This document shows, in pieces, positions 21,866 to 34,227 of a stretch of DNA of 64,000 nucleotides (positions are counted from its first letter, which is position 1; the number at the start of each line of letters is the position of its first letter). The notes under the pieces were generated by a model. The model saw nothing but the letters and a program-made list of their open reading frames with translations, did not search any database and was not told the DNA's origin. Where the stretch lies: positions 124,001 through 188,000 of the forward strand of contig JBAJFG010000370.1 in NCBI GenBank assembly GCA_037903475.1. Reading direction: 5' to 3'. The stretch is from Ancylostoma caninum (Eukaryota > Nematoda > Chromadorea > Rhabditida > Ancylostomatidae). A program made the translations under genes and the position numbers.

Positions 21866-23802
21866 CTGTATTTGCAAACCCTTATTTTTATGTTGAAAGC
21901 ACGTACAACTCTACTACGTATGAACAATACAGGCTTTCTTGCTTAAAATTTCAGAACGATAATCGAACAACGAGCGTACCCTCGATGGACCTTTAATGGA
22001 TAAGATAACATGTGTTTGCCGGTAAAAGCATGTCTAAACGCCATTTATGGCAATTTGCCAAACTTCAAGTTTTTGTGGGTACACACCAGCTCAGCAACAG
22101 CTTTATTTTATTCGATGTCACGGGGAATTGCCTCGAGAGCCTAAAATGAGCGATCATGCTCTGCAGAAAATGTGGAGTCCTACTCTGCTCGCACTCTTTG
22201 GTCGTTTCGCGATTTAGCTGCCGATTGACGTTTCACTCTCTGGCCCTATTACGAGTTGGGAGAGTAGGCCTTGTGTTTCTCAAAGTTATCCAGGCTTCAG
22301 AAAAGGCAGAGAGACCAAAAATGACCCTGATAAAGGTTGTGACCAATCCTGGTCAACGCTGTAACGAACGCGCCACGATACTACAAACATGTTGTTAAGA
22401 CTTAGTGGAACTCGATTCTGAGTATTTCTTATGCGGAGAAAATCATATTTACTCCAAAATTCGTTTCGTCTTCTTATACTCTTCTGTGGCTATCAAAGTA
22501 ATGATTTGGTGTATTTTTTCTTACCGTCAGGTGTGTATGAGTTCTGGAGTGATCTACTTGATGTATGGTGAGTTGTGGCAAAAAATGTGTTTGTGTGATA
22601 ATCCCACCACTGGTCGTACTTGTTAAATGTAGCACCCATGGTAATTTCTGTGTCGAAATTTCCGGTAAGGAAGGAGCCAGTCACGATCCCAGTAATTCTA
22701 TGAAAGTTCCATCGCCGATGACTTAACTATCACTCTAGATATAACAACCTAGATGCGCTATCCCCCGATTCCCCCACACCCCCCAACAAGTTAAAACGTG
22801 ACATGACACGTTTCCACTGTAATCACTCAGTTTTCTAATGACTTGTTCCCAACACGTTACTCCTCCACTCATAAATAGTGATGGTTGTAATAATCTCTTT
22901 CCCTTCTATTCTTCCTTTTCATTTGCTGTTTACCTTTTTGTCAGCTGATATAACACCCGTTTTTCTCTCACGTCATATATGTGCCGCATTCCTCCTCTAT
23001 CCTTACGATTATGACCTTGTTATTATTCTTAACAGATACGTCTGTGCGAAATGTACTCTCTTTTCTTCATATTCCCTCTTTCTTACTCAACAAGGCTGCA
23101 AAAAGTGGGGAAATATCCAGAGAATGCTGCGCCAAGATGACACGTGACGGTAGACGCAACTTCATCATCAAGTTTCTTTTGCTCGACCAAAAACTAGGAA
23201 CTCGATCATTTTTTTCAATCGAACTCGAAGCATTGAAAAACCGTCTTTCTATGAGCTTTAGCAGAATTGTTCCCTCCTATTCGTGCTCGTCGTAGTCGAG
23301 ACTCATGACTATGCTGAAATCTCGAATGAATCTTTGTGTGGATGCTGTCTTGAAGGAGCGTTTGAGCGGAAAAGAAACAAGCCGAACTAGTCCTCTGGGC
23401 AGCCACAGAAGATTACAATACGACGTATACATATATTAGGTCGTCAAGTATGAAATGTCTGATTTTGAGTGACGAGATTTTGAGAATTGTTTCTGCATTG
23501 CAAGATACAGTACAAGCTATCCAAATATGTTCCTGTACTATCGGCAGGGCCTCGCCATCTTGATGGTGGCTTATTGCGCCAACGAGTTAGAAGCGTGGAA
23601 CGCTGCTGGCAATCAACTGACGAACAGAGTTTCTATTATCAAGTTGAAAACTGAACGTTTTTTTCTAGGAAGAAGTGGGCCGATCCCTGGGAGGAGTTAT
23701 GGTGAAGTAGAGTAAGGTTAGGCTAATACAATGAAGAGGCAGGGTTCCCATCCCACCTCTTCTTGCCCAAGGAGCGTGGATTTGTAAAAAATGGTCAAAA
23801 AA
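21866..23802. other. region upstream of the first visible ZP exon
   Basis: The missing 5' exon(s) of the ZP gene should lie here or further right, ending in phase 1. No convincing signal-peptide exon with a phase-1 donor was found. Open frames at 22156-22398 and 22878-23295 (plus) have no supporting signals. Confidence 0.4.
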
Positions 23803-23893
23803 TGGTTCAGTGAACGTATTTTCCTCAGTTTGACTTCCAAAAATGGCACCCACTTTTGAGGGTCAAACTGAGGAAAATACGTTTACTGAACCA
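23803..23893. repeat. 31-bp near-perfect hairpin
   Basis: The arm at 23803-23833 (tggttcagtgaacgtatttt...) is the reverse complement of 23863-23893 with a single mismatch, around a 29-base loop. It may be a tiny MITE or a deletion relic. No flanking duplication was identified. Confidence 0.75.
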
Positions 23894-26557
23894 CTTTTAA
23901 TTGTCGGATCGCCCTGAATCCCTATCAAGGGGAGGATGGCAACAATTGGGAACCGTTGCTGCTAGGGTCTCTACTCGGACATCCACTGTGTTCGGGCTGC
24001 ATTCGTGCTGCATAGTTGTCAGAGATAGAGGACAGAGGTAACTTTGGAAAATCCTAGAAACTAGCCGAGTACCACTAAAGTTATCGTTCGTCTTCCACCA
24101 GGTCGTGGTCAGAAATACGTGGAAGTCGGACTAAAATGGTTTCTTTCTCTCGTTCTAAGGCAATTTCACGCTCGAGTTTTTGGTAAAAACCCATTCCGTT
24201 GTTGTTGTCAATCAAGCATATACTAATTTGAGATCAAATGCATGATCCTCTCAACTGCAAAGATTCTGCGAAACAGTCGCCTATTGTGGTTTTACAGCTA
24301 CCTTGGGAAATTTTTATGCGTTTTCTAGAGTAGTGACTGGGATCTTTTCATGACGCTAAAAGAATTCGGACTCTGAAAAATTCAGAGGAAGCCCGAGATG
24401 AATTCGACTCCCGTTGTGTGCGCGGCCTGTGCCGCTAGCAGTAGAAAAATCCTTGTCAATGAAAACAGAATTCATGTTTGCGAGTGAATCGCGGACATAT
24501 AGCAACTATCAGTTTTTTTTTCAGTTTTGCCTCCTTCTTGTTTTAACGATTATCTAGTCCGAAGATTTTTGCCGCACCCTGTAGCTGTCGTTTGTGCCAT
24601 AACATTGTTGCTATAACTTTAAAAAACCAAGCACTGTACCGTGAGCTAGATTTCTGCTGAAAATAAGTATTGAGTCTTGCTGACACGATTATAGGTTTAT
24701 TCGGATTATTGACATTCCAGCGTCAGTATCCATGTCAGACTGTTAGGAGGACGATTTGGTGGAACATTGGCGGAATCAAGCTTGCTGTTAACCTCATATA
24801 TTATTCACGAAACAATCTATATCGTGGAAATATGACGAGATTCATCGATATTCAAATATTCGAATGCTCTAGTAGGCATGATCTGATAAGATATAATGGA
24901 GAATGTGCTCTGAGAGACTAATCCTGGAGTATATAAAACCCTACCTGCGGATTTCCGGCGTTCCTGCCTTGTTGGTAAACGCCTGAGTGGGATCCGCTGA
25001 AGTTTGAGGAACCTTGCCTGATTTAGGGTATTCGGTGTTAGTTGGATCAGATCGTCCTAAAAAGTTGTACATTCGTTCTGAAAGTTCAAACATACTCGGA
25101 CGGGAAAGGGAAAACAGGATATCACAAGAAGAAAGAAATTACCTCACTGTTTGTCGTGGAAAATAGGACACCGACTAAAAGCGATCGAATAAGTAGCATC
25201 TTACCATAAATTCATTTTTTGTAGATAATTTAGTGTTATACCTGCAATAGTAGATCAACTGTTTATTGAGAAAAGAATGATGATTCGTAAAGGGAAATGT
25301 GGGAAGACCAAGGAAAATAATACCCAACAGTTCCGAAACCCATAATTTCGAAGGTTTCAATGACCTGAGTGAATCGGTTCCGTTTGCGGATCTCCGAAAA
25401 GACCTACATTACTCAGTATATTATCCTACTCAAATTTACAAAGAAGAACGCTGATGTGCTGTGCTTTCTCTGCTCTTGCTGAAACAGCCAGAACCGCAAG
25501 TGGGCAACAGCAAGGACGGCAAAGAAGTTAAGAGTCAGTCGTCGTCCACAAAAGAAATGACACTGCGAACGCATATGAATAGACGACTAACTGGCGTCGA
25601 ACTATTACGATATCTTCTCAGTGTGAAGGCCGAGCGCTCAGTTTATGCAAATTTTAAACAAAAAACGCCGAATTGGGGTTACGATGTGTGACAGCACGCA
25701 CTCAAATACGATCTCATCCCCGTGCCGTTATTGTGGTTTATTCAGCAATTGAGAGTGAGATGATAACAGGGAAAAAAAGCGTGCGATGTCATGACCACTA
25801 TTTGATGGTTAGCACTTCCATGACCGTGATGGCCCAGAGGTTTTTCCATACAAACCAGCGCTTATGTAAGAAAGTCACTCACACGCTGCCACTGCTTTAC
25901 GCATTGAGAACGCCGCTTTCTCCATTTCTCCATATCTCCTTATTCCTATCTCCTGCGTAATTTCGATGAATAAATATTAGGTTGCAGCAAAATCGATGTG
26001 GGGTATTGACAGTTAACTTTGAATTGTCATAACTCGTTTGAGTCAACACTGTCATCGAATTTGAGTGCACAACTCTGAGACACGTATCTCCGAAACTGAA
26101 TCATTTGGACCAACATTGAGGTGAGGTACGAGTTTGTTTAACATTCCCGACCGCCTGCGTTAGTGGTATACCTCCTTTTAGTTGCTGCGCTGTCACCGAG
26201 ACAGTATGGGACGGATTTCTGTAAATGACCACACTTCGATTCACCCTCGAAGAAACCAATAAAAATGGATGGACCTAGATGAAGGAAAATGTAGAGGAAG
26301 AAATAAGTTTTCACATAAGTCTAAAATGTGCGGTCGAAAAATCGCTTTTCATTCTAAAGTATCAATTCAAACTTCATAGCTCGAAAATCCGACATCACTT
26401 TTGCAACAACCAAATATAATGTGTGCTACTGTACCACTGTGCTTGTATTTCGCGCCAACGAGGCTCGTTAGATGTGATAGTTGAACTACCGCCAAGTACA
26501 TATACGAGAGAGGATGACTATAAACATTGACCTACAGGATAAAATCACGTCTATTTA
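23894..26557. other. no firm gene; weak plus-strand coding-like ORF at 25461-25691
   Basis: The open frame at 25461-25691 has protein-like composition (for example THMNRRLTGVELLRYLL) and a tgaaacag acceptor-like site inside, but no partner exons. A lone mariner-type end, attaggttgcagcaa, occurs at about 25976. Nothing else was recognised. Confidence 0.3.
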
Positions 26558-27240
26558 TTAGGTTGGGTAATAAGTTCGTGCGGTTTTCTATGGGTAACGA
26601 AACCACATTCACAAAGAGAATCAGTAGAACTTAGGTTATGCAGCCATTTAGCATCCGTAGTGATTGTTCTTTGAGTCTAGAGCAAAATCCAGCGGATAAT
26701 CGGCCCATTGTTTCACAAGCTGCGCGTTAAGAATGAGAGGCATCTCGCAGGTGAAAATTGAGCTCTCTGAAGCGAGCATCTTTCTCCACTCTCCACATTC
26801 GGTAGCAAAGCTCTCTAAATAGGCATCGTTCACGTCCCTAGCCGCTTAAGCTGCATTTGCTCACCAAGTGAGGTCGTAGCTTAGGAGGTGTCGGAGATTC
26901 TCGCTGTTGGCGAATTGGAGGGTCACTTTCCACGCTATAGAAAACAAGGTAGGGCGAGTATTTAAATAACTGGCTACAATATTTTCAAAGAGTAATGCAA
27001 GAGCCACAAGACGACCTATGATACGCGATCGAATAAAGTTCAAGACCAATAAAATTATTGATGTTATAGAAAGGTTTATGATAAAGAAAAGAGGCAAAAT
27101 CCATATAGAAGTGTTGCCCATTTCCCCGTTTCGTTCCCTTACCATAAACGGGCGAATAGATTTCAGTTGAAAGTTTAAAAAAGTTGAGAAGTTGGAAAAA
27201 CAAGTTGAAGAAAACAGTACGGTCCTATTGCCCAACCCAA
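26558..27240. mobile_element. degenerate mariner-family element
   Basis: The left end TTAGGTTGGGTAATAAGTTC and the right end, whose complement is TTGGGTTGGGCAATAGGACC, form imperfect terminal inverted repeats of mariner type, about 683 bp apart. A TA precedes the left end; the right-hand TA appears mutated. The internal minus-strand frame at 27235-26861 is not an intact transposase. Confidence 0.6.
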
Positions 27241-28751
27241 GAGTTTATGACTCACAGAGGAGCACCGAAAGCATAACGTAGTTTGAACTGGAAAAGCTCT
27301 TGTTATTGTCAATATCCAATGTAAGCTGTGCAGCCTGCTAGATCTTTCCCGTTTTTGTACAGTTCTGCTCCACCTACTCAGAGATTCGAGTAACTCTATC
27401 CTCGTCGAAGGTGAGCTCTACAGCCGTAACAATTTGAGTAGAGCTGCCAATCCAGCACCGCTTCGCATTCAGTGTTGATTAAGTGTGCCTGAAGCCAATT
27501 CCTAATTGGCTAGTAGAGTTGCCACAGTACTAAGGCAAGAGGTGGTGTGAAGTCTGGGAAGTCTGCCACCGCTAAGCTCTCTTCTTGTTCTTCTGTCGTA
27601 GTATGTGGATTGTCAAATGAGTAGAAAACTAAATGATGAAGTGGTGACACATCCCCCATGAGGTTGACGGTCAGAACAAGCTCAACCCTTCAAGGATAGA
27701 GCTGCGCGAATGTCTGAGTAGGAACGTACACGGAAATTCAACCGTTTAGGTCCACGTAGACCAAAACAGTTCGCTGCGGCGTGGAATACCGGCTGTTATA
27801 AACCACTCACGTCCTCTCGCTTCGTGCCTCACTGCTACCTGTGTAACTGAAACGTAGGGGCCTACGTTTGGAGTTCCCCGTACAAGGCATCTTTCAGAGA
27901 AGCATGTCTGTCATAAGTCTATTTCGAACAACTAACTTCTGGTCTGCTGGTAAAGTAACTTGTGGCTTCTCACATCATCTTACAGTCTAAAATCATAACA
28001 GTCAGCGCAGTAAAGCAGCACATGTGCTGTAATGGACATATGGTAACGAATAAAGCAAAGGTTTTTTGGGCGCCAGACATTGGCAACTATGGAGCGGACC
28101 CTACTATGATGCGTGAACAACGCATATTCGTTAGCCTCAGCTATATGCACTCCAAGAACCTTGTCGTCACGAGCGCATAGTTCAGTCATCGTATTAGACA
28201 CTTTCTGCGAAACTGCGCCCTTCATAATGATGGGATGCACTGAAGGGTCGTGTACGTAGATGTCTCCACAACTGTCTTCACAGTAGCAGCACTAGCGCTT
28301 GACCGTGACATTGCCATGTGATAAGTTGATTTGGGTGTTATGGAAATTGTGAGCATATTCAAGATCAAAGATCAGTCAAACCGCACAGAGCTCATTTGAA
28401 GAATTCAATTTTAGCAGAGAATGCTCATTATTGGAACTCTGCTGCACCAGTTAAACTTAACGCGGGCTTGCCAAGAAGGGTATAATAGAATGGTGGGTTT
28501 CTCGACGAAGAAAGCGCCTATCTCTCTCGGCAATTAACGCCGCTAGAATTTCAGACAAGACGGAAGACACAAGGTTGACTCTGAGAGGTGGAAAACTTGC
28601 ATGTGTCACACTCTTTGAAAACATGTGAGATTTCTCTACTTTATTCATATCCACTGCTTCTGTTGATGAATTCTCGCTGTTAAATTGAGACTTATTTTGA
28701 ATTTATTTTTGTTCGATTGCCTATTACATCATCACAAGAAAGTCCACTTGA
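27241..28751. other. unassigned; two coding-like minus-strand patches
   Basis: Minus-strand patches at 28283-28060 (containing ARDDKVLGVHIAEANEYALF) and 28620-28460 have coding-like composition but no clear splice pairing, and no family was recognised with confidence. They lie just 3' (minus sense) of the signal-peptide ORF at 29643 and could be exons of the same gene. Confidence 0.3.
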
Positions 28752-29483
28752 AAGCAGCACCCACGGAAATTTTCGACCTCGATATTTTGGCATAGTCTGA
28801 GGTAATTGCACGCAGTGCACACTGTTACAATGCTAAAAGCAGTCGAAACCCTCAAAATCTTCGTCTTCTGGATCCTCTCCTTTCATCGTTTTCAAGCGCT
28901 TGGGCCAAATTGTGCGACCTCTTCGATGTGGACTGATCCAAAAAAGTCGATACCGCTGCCTTTTTTATCAGCTGTTTTGTGGGCGGCTGTGTTGTTTTAC
29001 AGCACTTTTGAAGTTGATGAAAGAAAATGAATTCAAAAAAGGTAGCCTGTCCGATTAAGGCGTTGTAGGAACACCAATGAATTTTAACACCATCCCGGAA
29101 TCATGAAAAAGTTCAAAAATGAGACACTGGCAAAAATCAGCCATGAAAGTGAATAAACAAGTGGACTTGTCGTAAATATGACATGTAGAAATAATGTGGT
29201 GTTGAATAAGTAAGAAGTGAAGGTTAAGTACAAAGGAAGGGCTCTAACATGACAAAAAAATGACTGCCCACCGAATCAGCTGGCAGCAATGCTCCGCTGC
29301 CGCCACAGCTCGAGCGAACGAACCCACGCTGATCTGCTGATCAGGGTCTTGGACATTCAAATTGTTATGAATTAGAGACGGTTAAGTTTGCCGTGCTACT
29401 GTCCTTGCAGAATTGTTGGGACAATTGCTGAGGTCTCAAAATGATCAAAATCTCAGACACGAAGATTACCGTGCGTGCTGTCT
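28752..29483. mobile_element. TTAA-target MITE, copy A
   Basis: Termini AAGCAGCACCCACGGAAATT and, inverted, AGACAGCACGCACGGTAATC, flanked by TTGA on both sides (28748-28751 and 29484-29487). The interior aligns with copy B (31834-32589), for example aagtcgataccgctgcctttt and ctgctgatcagg. No transposase is present. TTAA-like targets are typical of piggyBac-type transposition; this assignment is an inference. Confidence 0.75.
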
Positions 29484-29643
29484 TTGAGAGAAGAGGCCGC
29501 GTCCCCACAACGCCACAGCTCTCAGGGCGTTCAGCGAAATTAGACAAATCATTTGCTTCAGTAGGAATTGTATTGGGAAGCTCACAATGCTGATAAGAGG
29601 AAAAAAGCAAACTTAAGGAAATGAAGGTAAGAAATGGTCTCAT
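29484..29643 (-). CDS. possible first exon of a secreted protein, interrupted by MITE copy A
   Basis: From an ATG at 29643 the minus strand encodes a classic signal peptide (MRPFLTFISLSLLFSS) followed by a hydrophilic segment with one cysteine pair (SYQHCE; ESCGVVGTRP). The frame runs straight into the TIR of MITE copy A, whose target duplication (TCAA on this strand) forms the end of the segment. An alternative reading is an internal exon starting after cctcttatcag. It could be the missing signal-peptide exon of the ZP gene (a phase-1 end is possible here) or a separate gene. No transcript evidence. Confidence 0.35.
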
Positions 29644-30468
29644 AGTAGCCTCAATACGCCAGCGCCGATGAAACCCGAAGAATCACGGAATTGATTGACT
29701 ACTCACTACTTACTCACTATTTACCATTCAAACACCATACCAGCAATGGAAAAGAAGCTACGATGAAGCACGGACCAACTAAGTAATTAATTAACCATAA
29801 GGCAAAGATTCAAAGATAGTCGAACAAGGAATCTAATCGGAAAGAGTTTTTAACAGGAAGTTAGTAACAATAGAAAAAAAAGTAAACAGAACAAGGAGGA
29901 AACTTCTAGATTATAGAACAGGATACTCTACGGAAATAATGCGCTGGGATAGTGTTGACACCCTTGTCTATACAGAATTATGGACTGTATATCCTTAGGT
30001 GATGTCTACACCCTGCTGCCGTGAACGTGCCAGTAGATGTGAGACTGCCCACCCTTCCAGTGACGCGGCCGGGTCCAGATTCCGGCTAACAGTGAGGGCC
30101 ATATGAACCACCAAGATACCCAGAATCGTAGTCCTGAGCAGATTCTGAAGTTGTGTCAAGGCAAAATAGGAGCACCGCATTTTAACGGTATCAAATGGAT
30201 ATGAAATGCAATAGTTCAGAAACAACAGTTAAGGTCGAAGGAGGTTAAGTCTTTATGTGAGAAAAAAACCCTCGCATTTCTTATTAACTATAGGCCTAAT
30301 ATCCTCTTTGGCAAGAACCTAAGGCAGACAAGGCAGACATTTTTGAAGATGTACTTCATGGATAACTGGGAAGCGGGCGTTTTTCGAAGTGCTACCGTGA
30401 ACCGTGGAAACGGTGCAGAATCCAGGATGTGCGCGACGTAAAAATGAAGTTCGCGGAAGGCAGTGCAC

Positions 30469-30588
30469 CTTGAAAAGGCCATGAGAACTTAATCGCGGTC
30501 GGAGAGGTGAGTTTGTTTGATGAGCGGGTGACATCACACGACGGAGCGTTCGAAAGTGAGGCCGGACGTGCACCGGCTGTTTGGACAT
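30469..30588 (-). CDS. possible first exon, unknown product
   Basis: An ATG at 30588 opens a 40-codon segment (begins MSKQPVHVRPHFRTLRRV; arginine- and histidine-rich) ending at an AAG|gtgcac donor-like site. Codon use is coding-like, but no following exon was identified. Confidence 0.2.
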
Positions 30589-30769
30589 GGTTGTTTCAAA
30601 AATTCGGTCAAGTGAATTGCAAGTGTAAATAAACACACATACAATGTAGGCGAAACCTCAACGGACGGGGGAGAGTGATGGTGAGAGTGAAACATACTGG
30701 GAGAAATGGGAAGAAAATCAGCAGACATCCGATGATGATGAAACTGTTTCAATGAGTCGCGAAGACGTT

Positions 30770-30845
30770 GCTTTAGCCCCGCCGCTCAGTGGATAGCAGC
30801 GGGTTTGCGTTCAAGAGCTCTTGATTTGAATCGGCTAATCGGGTT
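30770..30845 (+). other. tRNA-like SINE head, degenerate
   Basis: Contains an A-box-like GCTCAGTGGATAGCAGC and a B-box-like TTGATTTGAATCGG at tRNA spacing. Not a functional tRNA. Probably a SINE relic. Confidence 0.35.
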
Positions 30846-31833
30846 TTTCTCTACATAGTCGTTGACGAATCCATAAAATCCTTCGCACGAAGATGGCTAA
30901 TAAACTGGAACCACTACTTGTTAGCTGGCACTAGACTTCTTCAAGGTATGACTGGAAGGTGATGTTCACTGTCGAAACTATGTATGGAGTGCGCGTAGGG
31001 AAATGAAGAGAGGGTAAGAAGAGGCTTTGAGAAGCTTTCACCTGGAGATCTGACTTCGATAACTTCTTGAGCTCCATATACAGTATATTTTTAAGCGACA
31101 GGAGCCTCAATCGCTTCCACAGCTCCTCATAAAAGACCTAAGTGAAATCTGGAGAAGCGAGCCTACTTAACGATATAGCGAGACAAACAAGTTTCAAGAG
31201 CGTAGATGGGATTCGGAATACTATTTGTGAGACTACTCATAGTTCTTGCATAGTTAGAAAATAACCTAAACCGGCACCGCTCCCAATCTGGGTCAAAATT
31301 TCCCTCAAGTGTTCCTATGGATGATTTACTCGACGGAGCTATTACCGTGGCATTTTACAAGTTCCCTTTGTGCTGACGTCATTTACTAGTTTCGAACTTC
31401 CCGTTCCTATCCAGATATTTGAAAAGTAAGCAAAAATTCTGTGGAAAAATGCCATCTAGCATTTCATATAGGAAATTCGATCAAATTACATCCTTGAAAG
31501 ATTGAAAAGGGCAAAACCGATTAATGAATCATATTGAGCAGGAGAAAACCTTGTGAACGTTTCAGAAAGAAGCTCTAGCAAATTAATTCTTATTGTTGTT
31601 GGAGGAAATTTTCTTAGTGAGATGGTTCTTCCTGATCTGGTACTTGCTTCAGTCGGGACTATAATTCCGATGAAAATCCAGAAAAAGACCATGATGAAGA
31701 AGAAAGAGAAAGAAAGTATAAATACGTCTCAACAAATCTATTTCAGATGAAAGAATTGCAAAGAGCTCCACCAAACCAATACCAGGAAACGTGGACCGCT
31801 CAGTGGTTGTCGCAACAATCCCCTTGTTCTTGA
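30846..31833. other. no gene recognised
   Basis: AT-rich sequence with short chance frames on both strands between the tRNA-like relic and MITE copy B. Confidence 0.4.
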
Positions 31834-32589
31834 AGGCAGCACCCACGGAAATTTTTGACCTCGAAATTTCGATACAGTTTCGGGTAATCGGGTGCGCTTA
31901 ACACTGTTACACTGCTAAAAGCAGTCAAAACCGTCGAAATTCCCGTTTTCTAAAACCCCTCCGCTCACCGCTTTCGAGTAGGTTGGGCCGAGTTGCGCGG
32001 TATGCTCGATGTGGACCGATCCAAAAAAAGTCGACACCGCTGCCTTTCTAGTCAGCTGTTCTGCAAGCGGAAGAGGTTTTCGGCTCTGTTTTGCAGCGTT
32101 TCTGAAGTTCATGAAAGAAGACAAACTTTGAAAAAGATCGTTTGACCAATCAAGGTGTCTCAGAAACACACTCGAGTTGTAAAACGATTCCAGAACCATG
32201 CAAAAATTGGAAAATGAGACATAGGCGAAATTCGGCCACACAGGTAACTCAAGAAGAAAGTTCCTTGCAAAATAACAAGCAGAAAAATTTGTTTTGCTGT
32301 AAATTGCAAAAAAAAAATGAAAGCAAAGGACGAACATATAGCTTTTTAATAGCATGAAAAGAAATGGTTGCCTACCAAGTCAGCTGGCAGCGACACTCCG
32401 CTGCCGCCACAACTCGATCGAACGACCCCACGCTGATCCTGCTGATCCAGGATCTTGGACATTTGACTGATTATATCGTAGAAACGGTTGCGTTTTCTGC
32501 GCTACTTTCTTCGTCAAATTGTTAGGATTGTTGCTAAGGTTCGAAAACGATCAAAACCTCAGACACGAAAATTTCCGTGGGTGCTGCCT
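31834..32589. mobile_element. TTAA-target MITE, copy B
   Basis: Begins AGGCAGCACCCACGGAAATT after TTGA and ends in the reverse complement (AATTTCCGTGGGTGCTGCCT) before TTAA. Same length class and interior as copy A, including the block aactcgatcgaacgacccca near the right end. No transposase frame. Confidence 0.8.
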
Positions 32590-34227
32590 TTAATCTGGGA
32601 GCACAATTTATTTTAGAAATGGTGCGGGATTTTTTTTTTCGAAAAATCGTTCTCGCCGTGCAACTCCGCACTGATGATTGGGTCACGATGAAATTTGTTT
32701 GCCGAAGGTGAAAACATGAATAACGCGCCAGAAAATCCTTCTGGTACTCTAAAAAAAGGAAGCTCTGATCTGATTTTCGTGAAAAGCTCACGCCGGAATC
32801 GGGAATTCTTCAACCAATGTGGTGGAGAAACCTTCATTATTTGCAAAGAAAAGTAGAGGAACAGCTAAAGACAGGAATATGGTTACAAACAAGACTGGCA
32901 CTAAAATATCAATTTTTGCAGTTAAAGGTTATGTCGTGCACTCTAAAATCCTGGTAGTGGGTATGTTTACAAAAAAAAAAACACGGAAGCTAACAGCTAA
33001 CAAGCGGCAGTACTAAGTGAGCTTCTGTCGTTCGAAGATGTTGAGAACGTCACGTTTCCCTCCGATATTGAGAAGTTCTGCGGTCGTACTGTTAAATCGA
33101 TGAAGAACAGTACCAGAAAAAGCTCTGCTCCACTGCTAATATTCTATCGTAGTTGTCCGGCAAAACTACGCAAAAAATAAAGAGCAGTCCAGCAATTTAG
33201 CTTAATTATTGTACAGATCAGTGTCAGTTTCCAACACCGGTCTGAAAAAAATGGTTCTCAGACTATCTGTGTAAGGACAAGGTAATCGTTGTCGCTTTGT
33301 GGCTGGTGAGATCAAGGATGTGCGAGCCGCAGTCTAGAAAATGGGGCGCTTTTCCAAACGGTGTCACTGTGGCGTGTGGATGTCGTGTGATTGCGTTGAG
33401 CAGTGGAAAAGATAATTGGAAGGAAGCCGCGCCGTCTTTGGATCCCCTGACCGCGTCAGCGTCAGCGGCACCGTCCTTTTAGATAGACTGTGCATACATT
33501 CGAGGGTATACGTTTCGTTACGGTTTGCGGGATCACCTCTTCCTACCTCCCCCTTTAAGCTGCTCTGGTTAGAGCATCACTACACGGAAGAGGAGGACAC
33601 AACGAGGGCGAGAGAATTGGTGTTGGGAAGAAAGACTGGGTTCTCGGCCGCTATAGTAGCTCAGTCGGCCGAAATTTCAATAACAGTCTTAATGACAATT
33701 CAATGCTGGATATAGATTTTGAGATTATCGAAAGTAAAGAATAAGCGTTAAAAATGAGCAATAATGAATGCATCATGGGGACACAACAGTGAGTTGGACC
33801 AATCTAAATATGTGCTTTTTTACATTAATAAGTCAAAATCCACTGTAGCACCGTGTTCCAAGAGGTAGCTTGTTCAACAAGAGCGGATTTTGCATGCACC
33901 ACCACGTGGGACACGAGCTCTTCCGGGTACATACATACATGTACATGGTTCCGTGCTTGGCGGTCGGCCACATGGTTCCACGACATAGTAACTTTCCTTT
34001 TCATGTAAAAGGCCAGTTTCCTTCATGTGATCTTCCATCTGGTTGCAATGGTTGGAAGTTCGCTTTTTCATTCGCCATTGTTAGGAGTTTTTTTAAAGCT
34101 TATTGTTCCCTCAGTCTTCCCTGCTCGAAATACCTGACGAAAGTTCGAGTGAAAGTCTGCTTTACACAATGCATTTGCAATTCACTTGTTAATTCATTGC
34201 TACAAAAGAGTATGCTAGTTACATCTC
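32590..34227. other. no gene assembled
   Basis: Open frames at 33297-33715 and 33870-34268 (plus) were examined. No consistent splice pairing or family match was found. Confidence 0.35.

Noticed and set aside
21328..21896. Several overlapping 80-170 codon ORFs on both strands
   Set aside because: Mostly produced by the foldback element read in both directions. The real coding exon (21735-21865) is on the minus strand.
26861..27235. 124-codon minus-strand ORF with a hydrophobic middle
   Set aside because: It lies within a degenerate mariner-type element and has no recognisable transposase motif.
27980..28283. Coding-like minus-strand segment with DKVLGVHI, reminiscent of pyridine-nucleotide disulfide oxidoreductases
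   Set aside because: Only a few residues match, no cofactor motifs are present and splice limits are unclear.
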